DNA from: Taudactylus pleione
Lineage: Eukaryota; Chordata; Amphibia; Anura; Myobatrachidae
Direction: 5' to 3'
Assembly (NCBI GenBank): GCA_031769625.1
Contig: JAUIMM010000646.1
Coordinates: 248,501-312,500 of the forward strand
Length of the DNA stretch: 64,000 nt
How positions within the stretch are numbered: the stretch's first letter is position 1; each line of letters opens with the position of its first letter. The translations under genes and the position numbers were made by a program. Shown here piece after piece: positions 36,501 through 47,039 of this stretch. The notes under the pieces are model-generated. The model saw only the letters and a list, made by a program, of their open reading frames with translations. It made no database searches and had not been told where the DNA came from.

Positions 36501-36801
36501 GCTTATTCCTCATCGCTGGAGGAGATTGTACACTTACAGAGGCATTTCCCGTATCCTATGGGGCCAATGCCGGCTTATTCCTCATCGCTGGAGGAGATTA
36601 TACACTTACAGAAGCATTTCCCGTATCCTATGGGGCCAATGCCGGCTTATTCCTCATCGCTGGAGGAGATCGTACACTTACAGAGGCATTTCCCGTATCC
36701 TATGGGGCCAATGCCGGCTTATTCCTCATCGCTGGAGGAGATCGTACACTTACAGAGGCATTTCCCGTATCCTATGGGGCCAATGCCGGCTTATTCCTCT
36801 C
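30536..36801. repeat. 72-bp satellite, 87 copies, no length variation
   Basis: Monomer: ATCGCTGGAGGAGATCGTAC, ACTTACAGAGGCATTTCCCG, TATCCTATGGGGCCAATGCC, GGCTTATTCCTC. All units are 72 bp. Recurrent variable sites are few: GATCGTAC/GATTGTAC/GATTATAC, CTT/CTG/CTA, GAG/GAA and CCCGTA/CCTGTA; rarer ones are GGAGCAG and ACCGAAG. Phase is never lost, so one plus frame stays open for 2149 codons (30401-36850, a 24-residue repeat with core TLTEAFPVSYGANAG) and a second for 1968. Whether either is translated cannot be told from sequence. The default reading is a recently amplified satellite. Confidence 0.97.
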
Positions 36802-39496
36802 TCCCCGCCCCCATAAAGAGACCAGGGGCATGACGTGTGGGATCTGGTGAGTGTCTCTGAGAAGGCGGACGGCACAGTATACGATCTGCTGTGTATACAC
36901 ACACGTGGGCATCTCACACCGAGGCGCGCTCGTTACACATCAATCTCAGCCGCGGTGCTCTTAGTACGCGGCCGTAAATCCTCCTCCTCGTGTTCAAAGC
37001 AGAAATGGAACGGATTTATAAATAGAAATCTGTTTTTCATATCACCTTGAACATGAATCTGCCAAGCGCTGTATCCAGACTGTAAGTACAGAAACATGGA
37101 GACCTGCAGACACAAAGCCCTAACCCTGCGCCAGCGCTGCCATTTATACTGCGTCATCGCACTTCAGCCCTGACCGGGCCAACATGGCGGCCACACACTG
37201 AGGTCCAGGGGACGGTGCGCTTTTATCCTATCTCCCAATCACTGATATTATTCCCACTCTGGTACATAGGGCTATAAGGCACATTATTAAGTGTACTAAA
37301 TGCACAATATTATATATATCATAGTATGTCACTGTAGTAGGGCGTTAATGTTTATAAGCCTCAATGCTCGGTAACGTTTTATTTAATAAGGAAAAGCAAG
37401 AACAGCATTGTGAGAAGTGAGCTCTGAGCTGTCTATTCCACGGTGACGCTGACAGCAGACTGGCCACCTAGCGCATATCGGCAGACACCGGCCAGCAGAG
37501 CGCTAACATAATCCTTGTCGCTGTGCCCAGTATCACTCCCCGGCGATCGCTTCCCATGGCGATAATATAGGAACAAACACTCATCAGCATAATGTAACAA
37601 TAACATATTGCCGGGTAACTGAAGGTGTGACGTAGCGCCTCTTCAGGTCGGTCACAGGGTATATGCCCATGTGCGAGCGTCTGGCCGGCGCACACAGCAG
37701 CACTGACAGCCTAGACCTGGGCGTCACTATCATTTACTCAACAAAAAAATAAATACAAAATACAATGAGAATATTATATAAGATTTCCCATGTGACAAAC
37801 GTACTTTACATGAAAGCGTTTTTTTCATGATTCATCTTTGCGGCAGATCTGGTTCCGTGAGACCCTGATTAATAGCGAAGTTTTCGCCGCCTTATATAGC
37901 AAGGTAAAGACACGAGAGCTTTATCCCCGTCTGATAAACAGCGCCGGTCAGCCTGCCTCCATTCACACTTACGTCACGCATGAAGACGCTGGTGCACATG
38001 CCGATATTTTAGAGACGAATAATAGGCGCACGCAGCAGCATCTATAGGCGGTCACCCGTATGCGACTTTATGCAAACTCCTCCCTTTGTGTACATTGTCG
38101 AAGCTGAATAATTGGCTGAGACAAGTTCAGTTTAAAATTTAATCGCGGCAACGCCATCTTGCGAATGGCCGCAAGACTCCATTTTGGAAATGAGATCGCA
38201 AGACACCATTTTTGTGGTCAGCGCCAATTCAAGTTATAACTCAGGAGCTAAGAACAGATGGCAATGTTTTTGTTAACCTACCAAGGGCAACTGGAAAAAC
38301 CAGCTTTCTAAGTAGAAGTAAATAAGAAGAGACAATGGGTATTTTTACATACAAATTGGGAATCCCTGGATGCAGATAAAGTATAGTTGTGGCAATTGTA
38401 ATATAATATCTACACAATTGGATTTGTCTGAATCCTAGACAGGATGGCCCCAAATTCCACAGCTTGAGGTGGTAATACATTTGCACTTCACACAAGAGTC
38501 TGTGAGAACAAAAGAGGTTTTGTTTTCCTTTGAACACACAACAGGTGGGGGCCTGCTGACAGAGGGCATGTAGAACTACAACCCTCAGCCCTCCACACTG
38601 CTGGATGTTCACTTCGTGTATGAGAAATTATGCACTTAAATCTCACCCATTAATAACTAGCGTCCTTATATCAAACCCTGAATACTCACACACTACATAT
38701 TCGCACACAAGGTTCCATTAGCATCAAATTGTATAATTCAAGTTGGTTAAGTTTATTTCTTAGCATTTAAACTGAGGTTTTTGATATCTAAGGTATTATA
38801 CATGATAAGCAAGGTGTGTTTGGTTTCGTTCTGATGCGTACGCTTTTTACAGAATCCCGGTGTTATTGGTGGAGAGATCGCATCATGCAAACTCAAGTTA
38901 CGGATCGCAGAACTTACAAGCAACAAAATGTTTAGTTGATGAAATGTTACAGGAGGCGTTACCAGAAAGACTCCGGCTGTTAGAGGCAGGGAAAGTCTAT
39001 TTGAAACAACCTGTTAAATGTGTCATTACATATGCTCCTCCTCTGGGAACCAATGAGATCAGCAGGAAGTTCCCCCGTTGTCCTGTTTCAGTCTGGGGGG
39101 GAATAAATACATGTGTCCGAACACTGGTTTGCCAGTTCATGCTGAATTTTGGGTGAACTGAGGATATCTAGTCAGAAGTCTATCTCTGGGTCCAGAGGCG
39201 CAGCGTATGTATAACCGTACTTGGGTCTGTATTATTTCCTTTTACGCCTAACTTGTGTATGTATAGATTGCGTGTAACTGACTGTACTTTTACCTGAATA
39301 ATACTTGTGCGTTGGAAACACAGATTCCACTCCTGTCTTTATTTGCGGTTAAACTGCGTACGCAATTAGCGTTCTGTTTAGAGGTTTTAGGCAGGGTTTT
39401 GTCTTAGAGGTTCTAGGCAGGTGAATCTTAGAGGTTTATAGGAAGGAATATATTTAAAGGTTTATTGACGAATTCTACAACATTTGTGCGGCCGAA
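36802..39496. other. Low-repeat stretch, possible LTR-like sequence near 38.1-39.4 kb
   Basis: No satellite here. 38090-39480 contains CACCATTTTTGTGG, a T-rich stretch and a GTCTTTATTTGCGG region near 39340 that recall retroelement LTR texture, but no paired ends were found. The plus frame at 38860-39156 (98 residues) matches no family I recognise. No KCNH exon 3 was seen here on the minus strand. Confidence 0.3.
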
Positions 39497-39931
39497 TGTG
39501 CAAGGACTGAGATTCCATTGCACACTGTAATACCGATTGGTGCGTCCTTATACACCACCATCGGTCGCACCATAGTAACTTGCAGCAGCCCCATGGCGGG
39601 TGCAGCTTCTCTGTCAGACCATGGCGTCCTATGCCAGCGGCTGTGCTTCTGTGTACGCAGCTGCTCTCATGCCCGCGACACTCCCATAAAATGCCATTTT
39701 AGCGTGCATTTTTTTAGTCACCGCCCAGGAATGCCCATCAGTTTTCTGCACCGTTTCTGATACCGCCTGTCTCGTGATCGCCGCAGCGCCTTTGTGTGTA
39801 CACTCTGCGTAATGAATGCGCCATAGGAGTTTTTAGGAATTTTGCCGCATGCGCAGTTTACAAAAAAAATAAAAAAAATTGCTCAGCCGGCATTGATCGC
39901 GGTTTGCGCACGGTTCTGAATCAGGCCCTTA
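39497..39931 (+). mobile_element. Truncated MITE with CTGAATCAGGCCC right end
   Basis: Right end CTGAATCAGGCCC is the complement of GGGCCTGATTCAG, shared with elements at 49533, 50535, 56789 and 61098. The body (TATGCCAGCGGCTGTGCTTC, then ACGCAGCTGC) aligns with the element at 50535-50903. The left terminus is missing or unrecognisable. Confidence 0.7.
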
Positions 39932-40240
39932 ATCACTTGCAAATAATCAATGAAATGATATGGGTAAAAAAATGTACAGAAATAAAATAAACTGCGCAGA
40001 GCCTTTAGCTGGCGTCCACCATCTTTACCTGATCCCAGGTTCTCCTACACATGGACGCACTGCGTTCCTAATGACATACAATTCCTGTCCCTCCCCTGCA
40101 TCATCAGAATTACAGAGGCGACCAGAGGCCAATGAACAGCGACTGGTCCTCCCCCGGGTACTGCGCCGTGCGCTATATTATTACACAGATCAGTGCGGCC
40201 GGAGCACAGGGAGACACAAGACACAGCAGAATTCCTGGAG

Positions 40241-40246
40241 ACTCAC
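40241..40246 (-). other. 5' splice site of KCNH exon 2
   Basis: On the minus strand the exon ends AAGGACG and the intron begins GTGAGT, a near-perfect donor. The break after the first base of a Gly codon matches the known human KCNH2 exon 2/intron 2 boundary. Confidence 0.93.
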
Positions 40247-40477
40247 CGTCCTTGCGATAGAAGGAGATCTCCACCCTACGCTCCTCGGATCCCACCAGGG
40301 CCTGCGCGATTTGCGACACCGCGTTGGAGGTCGTACGAGGGCCGTACAAGAAATCGCAGGTGCAGGGTCTCTGCATGACCTCGGCACGCGTGTATCCGCA
40401 CATGGAGCAGAAGCCATCGTTACAGTAAATCACGGCGCAGTTTTCCACACGGGCATTCGCAATAATAAACTTCCGAC
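40247..40477 (-). CDS. kcnh2: ERG-type potassium channel (KCNH2/KCNH6 class), exon 2, PAS domain
   Basis: Internal exon of a voltage-gated K+ channel of the ether-a-go-go-related (ERG) group, a tetrameric plasma-membrane channel that carries repolarising current. The exon encodes the core of the cytoplasmic N-terminal PAS domain, which slows deactivation by contacting the C-terminal cyclic-nucleotide-binding homology region. Visible motifs: [20 protein letters not shown], then [25 protein letters not shown], and the C-terminal FYRKDG. These are almost identical to human KCNH2 residues 27-102. Length is 231 bp, phases are 2 bases in and 1 base out, and both splice sites fit. No stop or frameshift. 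Substitutions from human (for example SM for EL, TTSNAVS for QRRAAA) leave KCNH6 possible; KCNH2 is my preference. Exons 1 and 3 must lie outside the window or were missed. Confidence 0.9.
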
Positions 40478-40525
40478 CTGCAAGAGAAAAGAGAGAGATC
40501 TGTCGTGAGATATAAGTCAGGCGCG
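40478..40525 (-). other. 3' splice site, polypyrimidine tract and branch point of KCNH exon 2
   Basis: Read on the minus strand, the intron ends in TCTCTCTTTTCTCTTGCAG directly before the exon. A CTGAC branch-like word lies about 40 bases upstream. This is a strong consensus acceptor and supports a working exon, not a pseudogene. Confidence 0.9.
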
Positions 40526-40816
40526 TGTGACACATTACTTTAATATGAGACTAATGGGACGGCGCAGGGACCGCGGGTCAGGACAGCGGAGAAGAGAAGG
40601 GACAGCGGGATGGAGCAGGAGTCACAGCGAGGGGAGGGGGCGGGACACTGGGGGGACCCAGCAGATGCCAGGGTCCCTTTAATAGATAAATCGGCTGCTG
40701 ATAAATGTGATCAGTTGGGCATGTAATAACAGTAGGTGTGAACTCTGACCCCTCTCACCAGCGTCAGTGATGTCACTCTTCAGCTCCGTACACACACACG
40801 GAGCGACAGCGACGTA
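40526..40816. other. Intron 1 sequence next to exon 2
   Basis: GC-rich (GGGACGGCGCAGGG, GAGGGGAGGGGGCGGGACAC), otherwise unremarkable. Confidence 0.4.
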
Positions 40817-41010
40817 ACGATCAGACAACGATCAGACGATCATTGTCCGATCGTCCTGCATGTGCTGGATCGAACATCCAGCAACTCCCCAACTACTATA
40901 ACAACCCGCGATCGACAATCGCGGGTCCCTATAGTAAACCGGCTAACATGATCGATATGAATCATGTTGGCCAGCATGTACGGCGATGGTTGATATCTAT
41001 ATCGACCATT
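40817..41010. repeat. String of five short hairpins
   Basis: Consecutive inverted repeats: ACGATCAGACAA/TTGTCCGATCGT (40817-40854, imperfect); TGCTGGAT/ATCCAGCA (40863-40883, perfect); CCCGCGAT/ATCGCGGG (40905-40925, perfect); GGCTAACATGAT/ATCATGTTGGCC (40941-40972, one mismatch); ATGGTTGATAT/ATATCGACCAT (40985-41008, imperfect). Possibly the inside of an unrecognised MITE; the flanking GTACACACACACGGAGC could be an end. Confidence 0.7.
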
Positions 41011-41486
41011 CGTGGCTGCGCATCGACCATTGTTTGGTCATTTGAGGGGGCCAGAAACAGGACAATATATCGTTATGGTTCATACCGTCCTGGCATAACG
41101 CACATCTACAGTCTCTAAACACGTCTGTTACTTCCCCGTAGTTACTCATCACACCTCATCTCATGGTGACATCACACCTCACCTCATGGTGACATCACAG
41201 ACACCTCTCACATTGCTTGTGTTATACTTTGTTGAATATTGGACTTTAATTGCTATTGTTTCCGATACTGTAGCTGTTACTCGCACTTTATGTCCATTCA
41301 AATAAAAAATATGTAAAATTAAAAAAAACAGGAGCGCTGGGGAGGGTGCGCCATTGCTGCGCAGGATCGTCATCACTGGAGGACGTTCTGTGAGTGACTG
41401 ACGACCCATCACGGGCAGAGGAGAAACGTTCCCATTGCCAGCAGTCACCTAGGGAATCCAGCAGGGCGGCCCTGAGATGACCAGTG
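41011..41486. other. Intron 1 spacer, A/T-rich tail near 41310-41330
   Basis: AATAAAAAATATGTAAAATTAAAAAAAA could be the tail of an old retroposon. Nothing else seen. Confidence 0.35.
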
Positions 41487-42480
41487 TTATGCTAGTGATC
41501 AGAGGGGGCATCAATGCTAGTGATCGGCGGGTACAGGAGCAGAGGGGACATCAATGCTAGTGATCGGCGGGTACAGGAGCAGAGGGGGTATCAATGCTAG
41601 TGATCGGCGGGCTCAGGAGCAGTGGGGGCATCAATGCTAGTGATCGGCGGGTACAGGTGCAGTGGGGGCATCAATGCTAGTGATCGGCGGGTACAGGAGC
41701 AGAGGGGGCATCAATACTAGTGATCGGCGGTCTCAGGAGCAGTGGGGGCATCAATGCTAGTGATCGGCGGGTACAGGAGCAGTGGGGGCATCAATGCTAG
41801 TGATCGGCGGGCTCAGGAGCAGTGGGGGCATCAATGCTAGTGATCGTCGGGTACAGGAGCAGAGGGGGCATCAATGCTAGTGATCGGCGGGTACAGAAGC
41901 AGAGGGGGCATCAATGCTAGTGATCGGCGGGCTCAGGAGCAGAGGGGGCATCAATGCTAGTGATCGGCGGTCTCAGGAGCAGTGGGGGCATCAATGCTAG
42001 TGATCGGCGGGTACAGGAGCAGTGGGGGCATCAATGCTAGTGATCGGCGGGCTCAGGAGCAGTGGGGGCATCAATGCTAGTGATCGTCGGGTACAGGAGC
42101 AGAGGGGGCATCAATGCTAGTTATCGGCGGGTACAGAAGCAGAGGGGGCATCAATGCTAGTGATCGGCGGGTACAGGAGCAGAGGGGGCATCAATGCTAG
42201 TGATCGGCGAGTACAGGAGCAGAGGGGCATCAATGCTAGTGATCGGCGGGTACAGGAGCAGTGGGGGCATCAATGCTAGTGATCGGCGGGCTCAGGAGCA
42301 GTGGGGGCATCAATGCTAGTGATCGGCGGGCTCAGGAGCAGTGGGGGCATCAATGCTAGTGATCGGCGGGCTCAGGAGCAGTGGGGGCATCAATGCTAGT
42401 GATCGGCGGGTACAGAAGCAGAGGGGGCATCAATGCTAGTGATCGGCGGGCTCAGGAGCAGTGGGGGCATCAATGCTAGT
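41487..42480. repeat. 40-bp minisatellite, ~25 copies
   Basis: Monomer: TGATCGGCGGGTACAGGAGC, AGAGGGGGCATCAATGCTAG. Variants are GTACAGG/GCTCAGG/TCTCAGG, GAGG/GTGG, CGGCGG/CGTCGG and GTACAGAAG. A block of six monomers (about 41701-41940) recurs 240 bp further on with the same variant order. Confidence 0.95.
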
Positions 42481-42821
42481 GTTGCCAGCTGAGAGAGAAA
42501 CATCCAGACTTCCTGCGCTGCACCTGGTAGGAAACTGATATAGTCCTGACCCAGAGAGGAGCGCGGGACACAGCCTGAGTGACCGGAGGGCTGAGAACCA
42601 GCTGGAGTTACTAGAGACTGAGGACTGAGAGCTGCAGGACTTCCAGTACAGGCCGATAGACAGACAGTATAGGTCCTGTACATAGGCACCAGTATCATAC
42701 TGGCCAGCCCTCCCTCATTGTCAGGGAGACTCCCTGAGGAGGCCAGCAACCTCCCCGATTGCACCGTACCCCCATTATGAAGCTGTTCTATATTATATAT
42801 ACACATATATATTTAGGTTTA

Positions 42822-44035
42822 TGACACGCCTCTCAGATGTAGCTGTACGCACCTATCACATGTATGACACTCCTCTCAGATGTAGCAGTACACGCCTATC
42901 ACATGTATTGCACGCCTCTCAGATGTAGCAGTACACGCATATCACATGTATGACACTCCTCTCAGATGTAGCAGTACACGCCTATCACATGTATTGCACG
43001 CCTCTCAGATGTAGCAGTACACGCATATCACATGTATTGCACGCCTCTCAGATGTAGCAGTACACACCTCTCAGATGTAGCAGTACACACCTATCACATG
43101 TATGACACGCCTATCAGATGTAGCAGTACACACCTATCACATGTATGACACGCCTCTCAGATGTAGCAGTACACACCTATCACATGTATGACACGCCTAT
43201 CAGATGTAGCAGTACACACCTATCACATGTATGACACGCCTCTCAGATGTAGCAGAACACGCCTATCACATGTATGACACGACTCTCAGATGTAGCAGAA
43301 CACGCCTATCACATGTATGACACGACTCTCAGATGTAGCAATACACACCTATCACATGACACGCCTCTCAGATGTAGCAATACACACCTATCACATGACA
43401 CGCCTCTCAGATGTAGCAATACACACCTATCACATGACACGCCTCTCAGATGTAGCAGTACACGCCTATCACATGTATTGCACGCCTCTCAGATGTAGCA
43501 GTACACGCATATCACATGTATGACACTCCTCTCAGATGTAGCAGTACACGCCTATCACATGTATTGCACGCCTCTCAGATGTAGCAGTACACGCATATCA
43601 CATGTATTGCACGCCTCTCAGATGTAGCAGTACACACCTCTCAGATGTAGCAGTACACACCTATCACATGTATGACACGCCTATCAGATGTAGCAGTACA
43701 CACCTATCACATGTATGACACGCCTCTCAGATGTAGCAGTACACACCTATCACATGTATGACACGCCTATCAGATGTAGCAGTACACACCTATCACATGT
43801 ATGACACGCCTCTCAGATGTAGCAGAACACGCCTATCACATGTATGACACGACTCTCAGATGTAGCAGAACACGCCTATCACATGTATGACACGACTCTC
43901 AGATGTAGCAATACACACCTATCACATGACACGCCTCTCAGATGTAGCAATACACACCTATCACATGACACGCCTCTCAGATGTAGCAATACACACCTAT
44001 CACATGACACGCCTCTCAGATGTAGCAGTACACGC
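42822..44035. repeat. 43-bp minisatellite with a 570-bp duplicated block
   Basis: Monomer about 43 bp: CGCCTCTCAGATGTAGCAGT, ACACACCTATCACATGTATG, ACA. Shorter forms lack the TGTATG segment. The block starting near 42870 and its repeat 570 bp downstream are identical wherever I compared them, up to 44036. Confidence 0.95.
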
Positions 44036-44107
44036 CCACTTTACCGCCATGCTCATAAGTGTTACTTTTGAAAAAGCATTTCAGGGAGATTGTGAAAGGT
44101 AAATATT

Positions 44108-44493
44108 AGCGTTCCCGCTAGGCTGTTTTAGCGGGGCGCGGCGCCCTGCCCTCCTTCTGGAGGGCAAAAAGCACCCTGCCCTAACAGCCTGCGGGAGCCG
44201 TTCTCACCCACAGGACGCAGTGTCCCGCGGGTGGACAAACATGCGGTGACCCGGTCACCGCCGGAGAATAGACGCCGGGCGCATGCGCCCGGCATCTATT
44301 CTCCCTTTCTGCAGCGCTTGGGGGCTGCCCGGCATGTCCGTAAGCGCCGGGCACGCCCCCAAGTATGACAAAAAGGGGAAGCGTCTTATAGACACGCCCC
44401 CTTTTCATAACCACGCCCCCTTTTCGGACACAAGATTGCCCTCTCTAGCTCCGGCGCCCTGCCTGCCGCCGGAGCTAGAGGGAACACTAAAGT
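44108..44493. mobile_element. Palindrome-containing MITE
   Basis: Ends TTAGCGTTCCCGCTAG and the complement of CTAGAGGGAACACTAA form imperfect inverted repeats. The body includes CTGCCCTCCTTCTGGAGGGC and a 42-bp near-perfect palindrome at 44263-44304 centred on GGGCGCATGCGCCC. It also contains tandem CACGCCCCCTTTTC words. No coding region. Superfamily not assigned. Confidence 0.65.
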
Positions 44494-44689
44494 ATGATCA
44501 GTACTCTGTTTATATGGGATATTAGTTTCGTCTAATGCTACGTTCCTGACACTATTACCTAAAAAGGGCCTAATTGTCTGGGTGGATTACAGAGTAAATG
44601 TGGCCTAGGAGGACACCACTAATGTGCACCAACAATTCACGTTGAACGTTTATCATTTTTATGCCAGTGTGTAATTGCGCAAGATGCAT
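44494..44689. other. Spacer, nothing recognised
   Basis: No features seen. Confidence 0.4.
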
Positions 44690-44992
44690 GCTGAGTCTTG
44701 TAGTACCATCTTCATAAGAAGAGAAGTGTTGGAACACGTGGACATGCAATGGTACTGGGGGAAGGGAGGTTCAGGGGAAATATGACGTCACGTAAAGGGT
44801 AGTGGATAAGTGGAATAGCCCCCATCAGAGGTGGTAGGGGTGAATACAGTAGAGCAATTTAAACATGCATGGGATAGGCACAAGAATAGCCTTACATAGA
44901 ACTAAGAATCATATAGGGCTGAGGTTACCGTAAGGTTAAAAAAAGGGGGAGACTAAATGGGACAAGTGGTTCCTATCTGCCGTCACGTTCTA
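44690..44992 (+). mobile_element. Decayed LINE-type 3' end
   Basis: AGTGGAATAGCCCCCATCAG, then GTGAATACAGTAGAGCAATT, TAAACATGCATGGGATAG, and the end GAGACTAAATGGGACAAGTG match a frequent vertebrate interspersed repeat that I recall as a non-LTR retrotransposon 3' end. Read in two frames it gives WNS... and VEQFKHAWDRHK, so at least one frameshift is present. The 57-bp satellite begins just after its end. Confidence 0.5.
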
Positions 44993-46990
44993 TTCCTGTA
45001 CACAAATATGTAATATAACGTACCATAATACAGTACACACATATGTAATATAACGTACCATAATACAGTACACACATATGTAATATAACGTACCATAATA
45101 CAGTACACGTGCCGGACAGTTCCTGTACACAAATATGTAATATAACATACCATAATACAGTACACGTGCCGGACAGTTCCTGTACACAAATATGTAATAT
45201 AACGTACCATAATACTGTACACGTGCCGGACAGTTCCTGTACACACATATGTAATATAACATACCATAATACAGTACACGTGCCGGACAGTTCCTGTACA
45301 CAAATATGTAATATAACATACCATAATACAGTCCACATGCCGGACAGTTCCTGTACACAAATATGTAATATAACATACCATAATACAGTACACATGCCGG
45401 ACAGTTCCTGTACACAAATATGTAATATAACATACCATAATACAGTACACATGCCGGACAGTTCCTGTACACAAATATGTAATATAACATACCATAATAC
45501 AGCGCACGTGCCGGACAGTTCCTGTACACAAATATGTAATATAACGTACCATAATACTGTACACGTGCCGGACAGTTCCTGTACACAAATATGTAATATA
45601 ACATACCATAATACAGTACACATGCCGGACAGTTCCTGTACACAAATATGTAATATAACATACCATAATACTGTACACGTGCCGGACAGTTCCTGTACAC
45701 AAATATGTAATATAACATACCATAATACAGTACACATGCCGGACAGTTCCTGTACACAAATATGTAATATAACATACCATAATACAGTACACATGCCGGA
45801 CAGTTCCTGTACACAAATATGTAATATAACATACCATAATACAGCGCACGTGCCGGACAGTTCCTGTACACAAATATGTAATATAAGGTACCATAATACA
45901 GTACACGTGCCGGACAGTTCCTGTACACAAATATGTAATATAAGGTACCATAATACAGTACACGTGCCGGACAGTTCCTGTACACAAATATGTAATATAA
46001 TGTACCATAATACTGTACACGTGCCGGACAGTTCCTGTACACAAATATGCGATATAACATACCATAATACAGTACACATGCCGGACAGTTCCTGTACACA
46101 AATATGCGATATAACATACCATAATACAGTACACGTGCCGGACAGTTCCTGTACACAAATATGTAATATAACGAACCATAATGCTGTACACGTACCGGAC
46201 AGTTCCTGTACACAAATATGTAATATAACGAACCATAATGCTGTACACGTACCGGACAGTTCCTGTACACACATATGTAATATAATGTACCATAATACTA
46301 TACACGTGCCGGACAGTTCATGTACACACATATGTAATATAATGTACCATAATACTGTACACGTGCCAGACAGTTCCTGTACACACATATGCGATATAAC
46401 GTACCATAATACTGTACACGTGCCGGACAGTTCCTGTACACAAATATGCGATATAACGTACCATAATACTGTACACATGCCGGACAGTTCCTGTACACAA
46501 ATATGCGATATAACATACCATAATACAGCACACGTGCCGGACAGTTCCTGTACACAAATATGTAATATAACGAACCATAATGCTGTATACGTACCGGACA
46601 GTTCCTGTACACACATATGCAATATAATGTACCATAATACTATACACGTGCCGGACAGTTCATGTACACACATATGTAATATAATGTACCATAATACTGT
46701 ACACGTGCCAGACAGTTCCTGTACACACATATGCGATATAACGTACCATAATACTGTACACGTGCCAGACAGTTCCTGTACACACATATGCGATATAACG
46801 TACCATAATACTGTACACATGCCGGACAGTTCCTGTACACACATATGCGATATAACGTACCATAATACTGTACACATGCCGGACAGTTCCTGTACACACA
46901 TATGCGATATAACGTACCATAATACTGTACACATGCCGGACAGTTCCTGTACACACATATGCGATATAACGTACCATACTACTGTACACG
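44993..46990. repeat. 57-bp satellite, ~35 copies, open on both strands
   Basis: Monomer: CCTGTACACAAATATGTAAT, ATAACGTACCATAATACAGT, ACACGTGCCGGACAGTT. Variants: ACAAATATG/ACACATATG, TGTAATATAA/TGCGATATAA, CATACC/CGTACC/CGAACC. Since 57 is three times 19, frames stay open for up to 673 codons on the minus strand and 631 on the plus strand; both are products of periodicity. A set of variants recurs at 342 bp, six monomers. Confidence 0.96.
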
Positions 46991-47039
46991 TCAATGGTTA
47001 TTAACTATGCAATTCATGACCATCGATGGTTTCACCAAC

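Noticed and set aside
38860..39156. 98-codon plus-strand frame
   Set aside because: No similarity to a known family and no supporting signals; chance length in low-stop sequence.
39960..40508. Plus-strand frame of 182 codons across the KCNH exon
   Set aside because: It is the antisense of a conserved exon with matching splice sites on the minus strand.
44973..47004. 673-codon minus and 631-codon plus frames in the 57-bp satellite
   Set aside because: Both strands and several frames are open at once because 57 is a multiple of three; no splice or start context comparable to 30401-36850 was seen.
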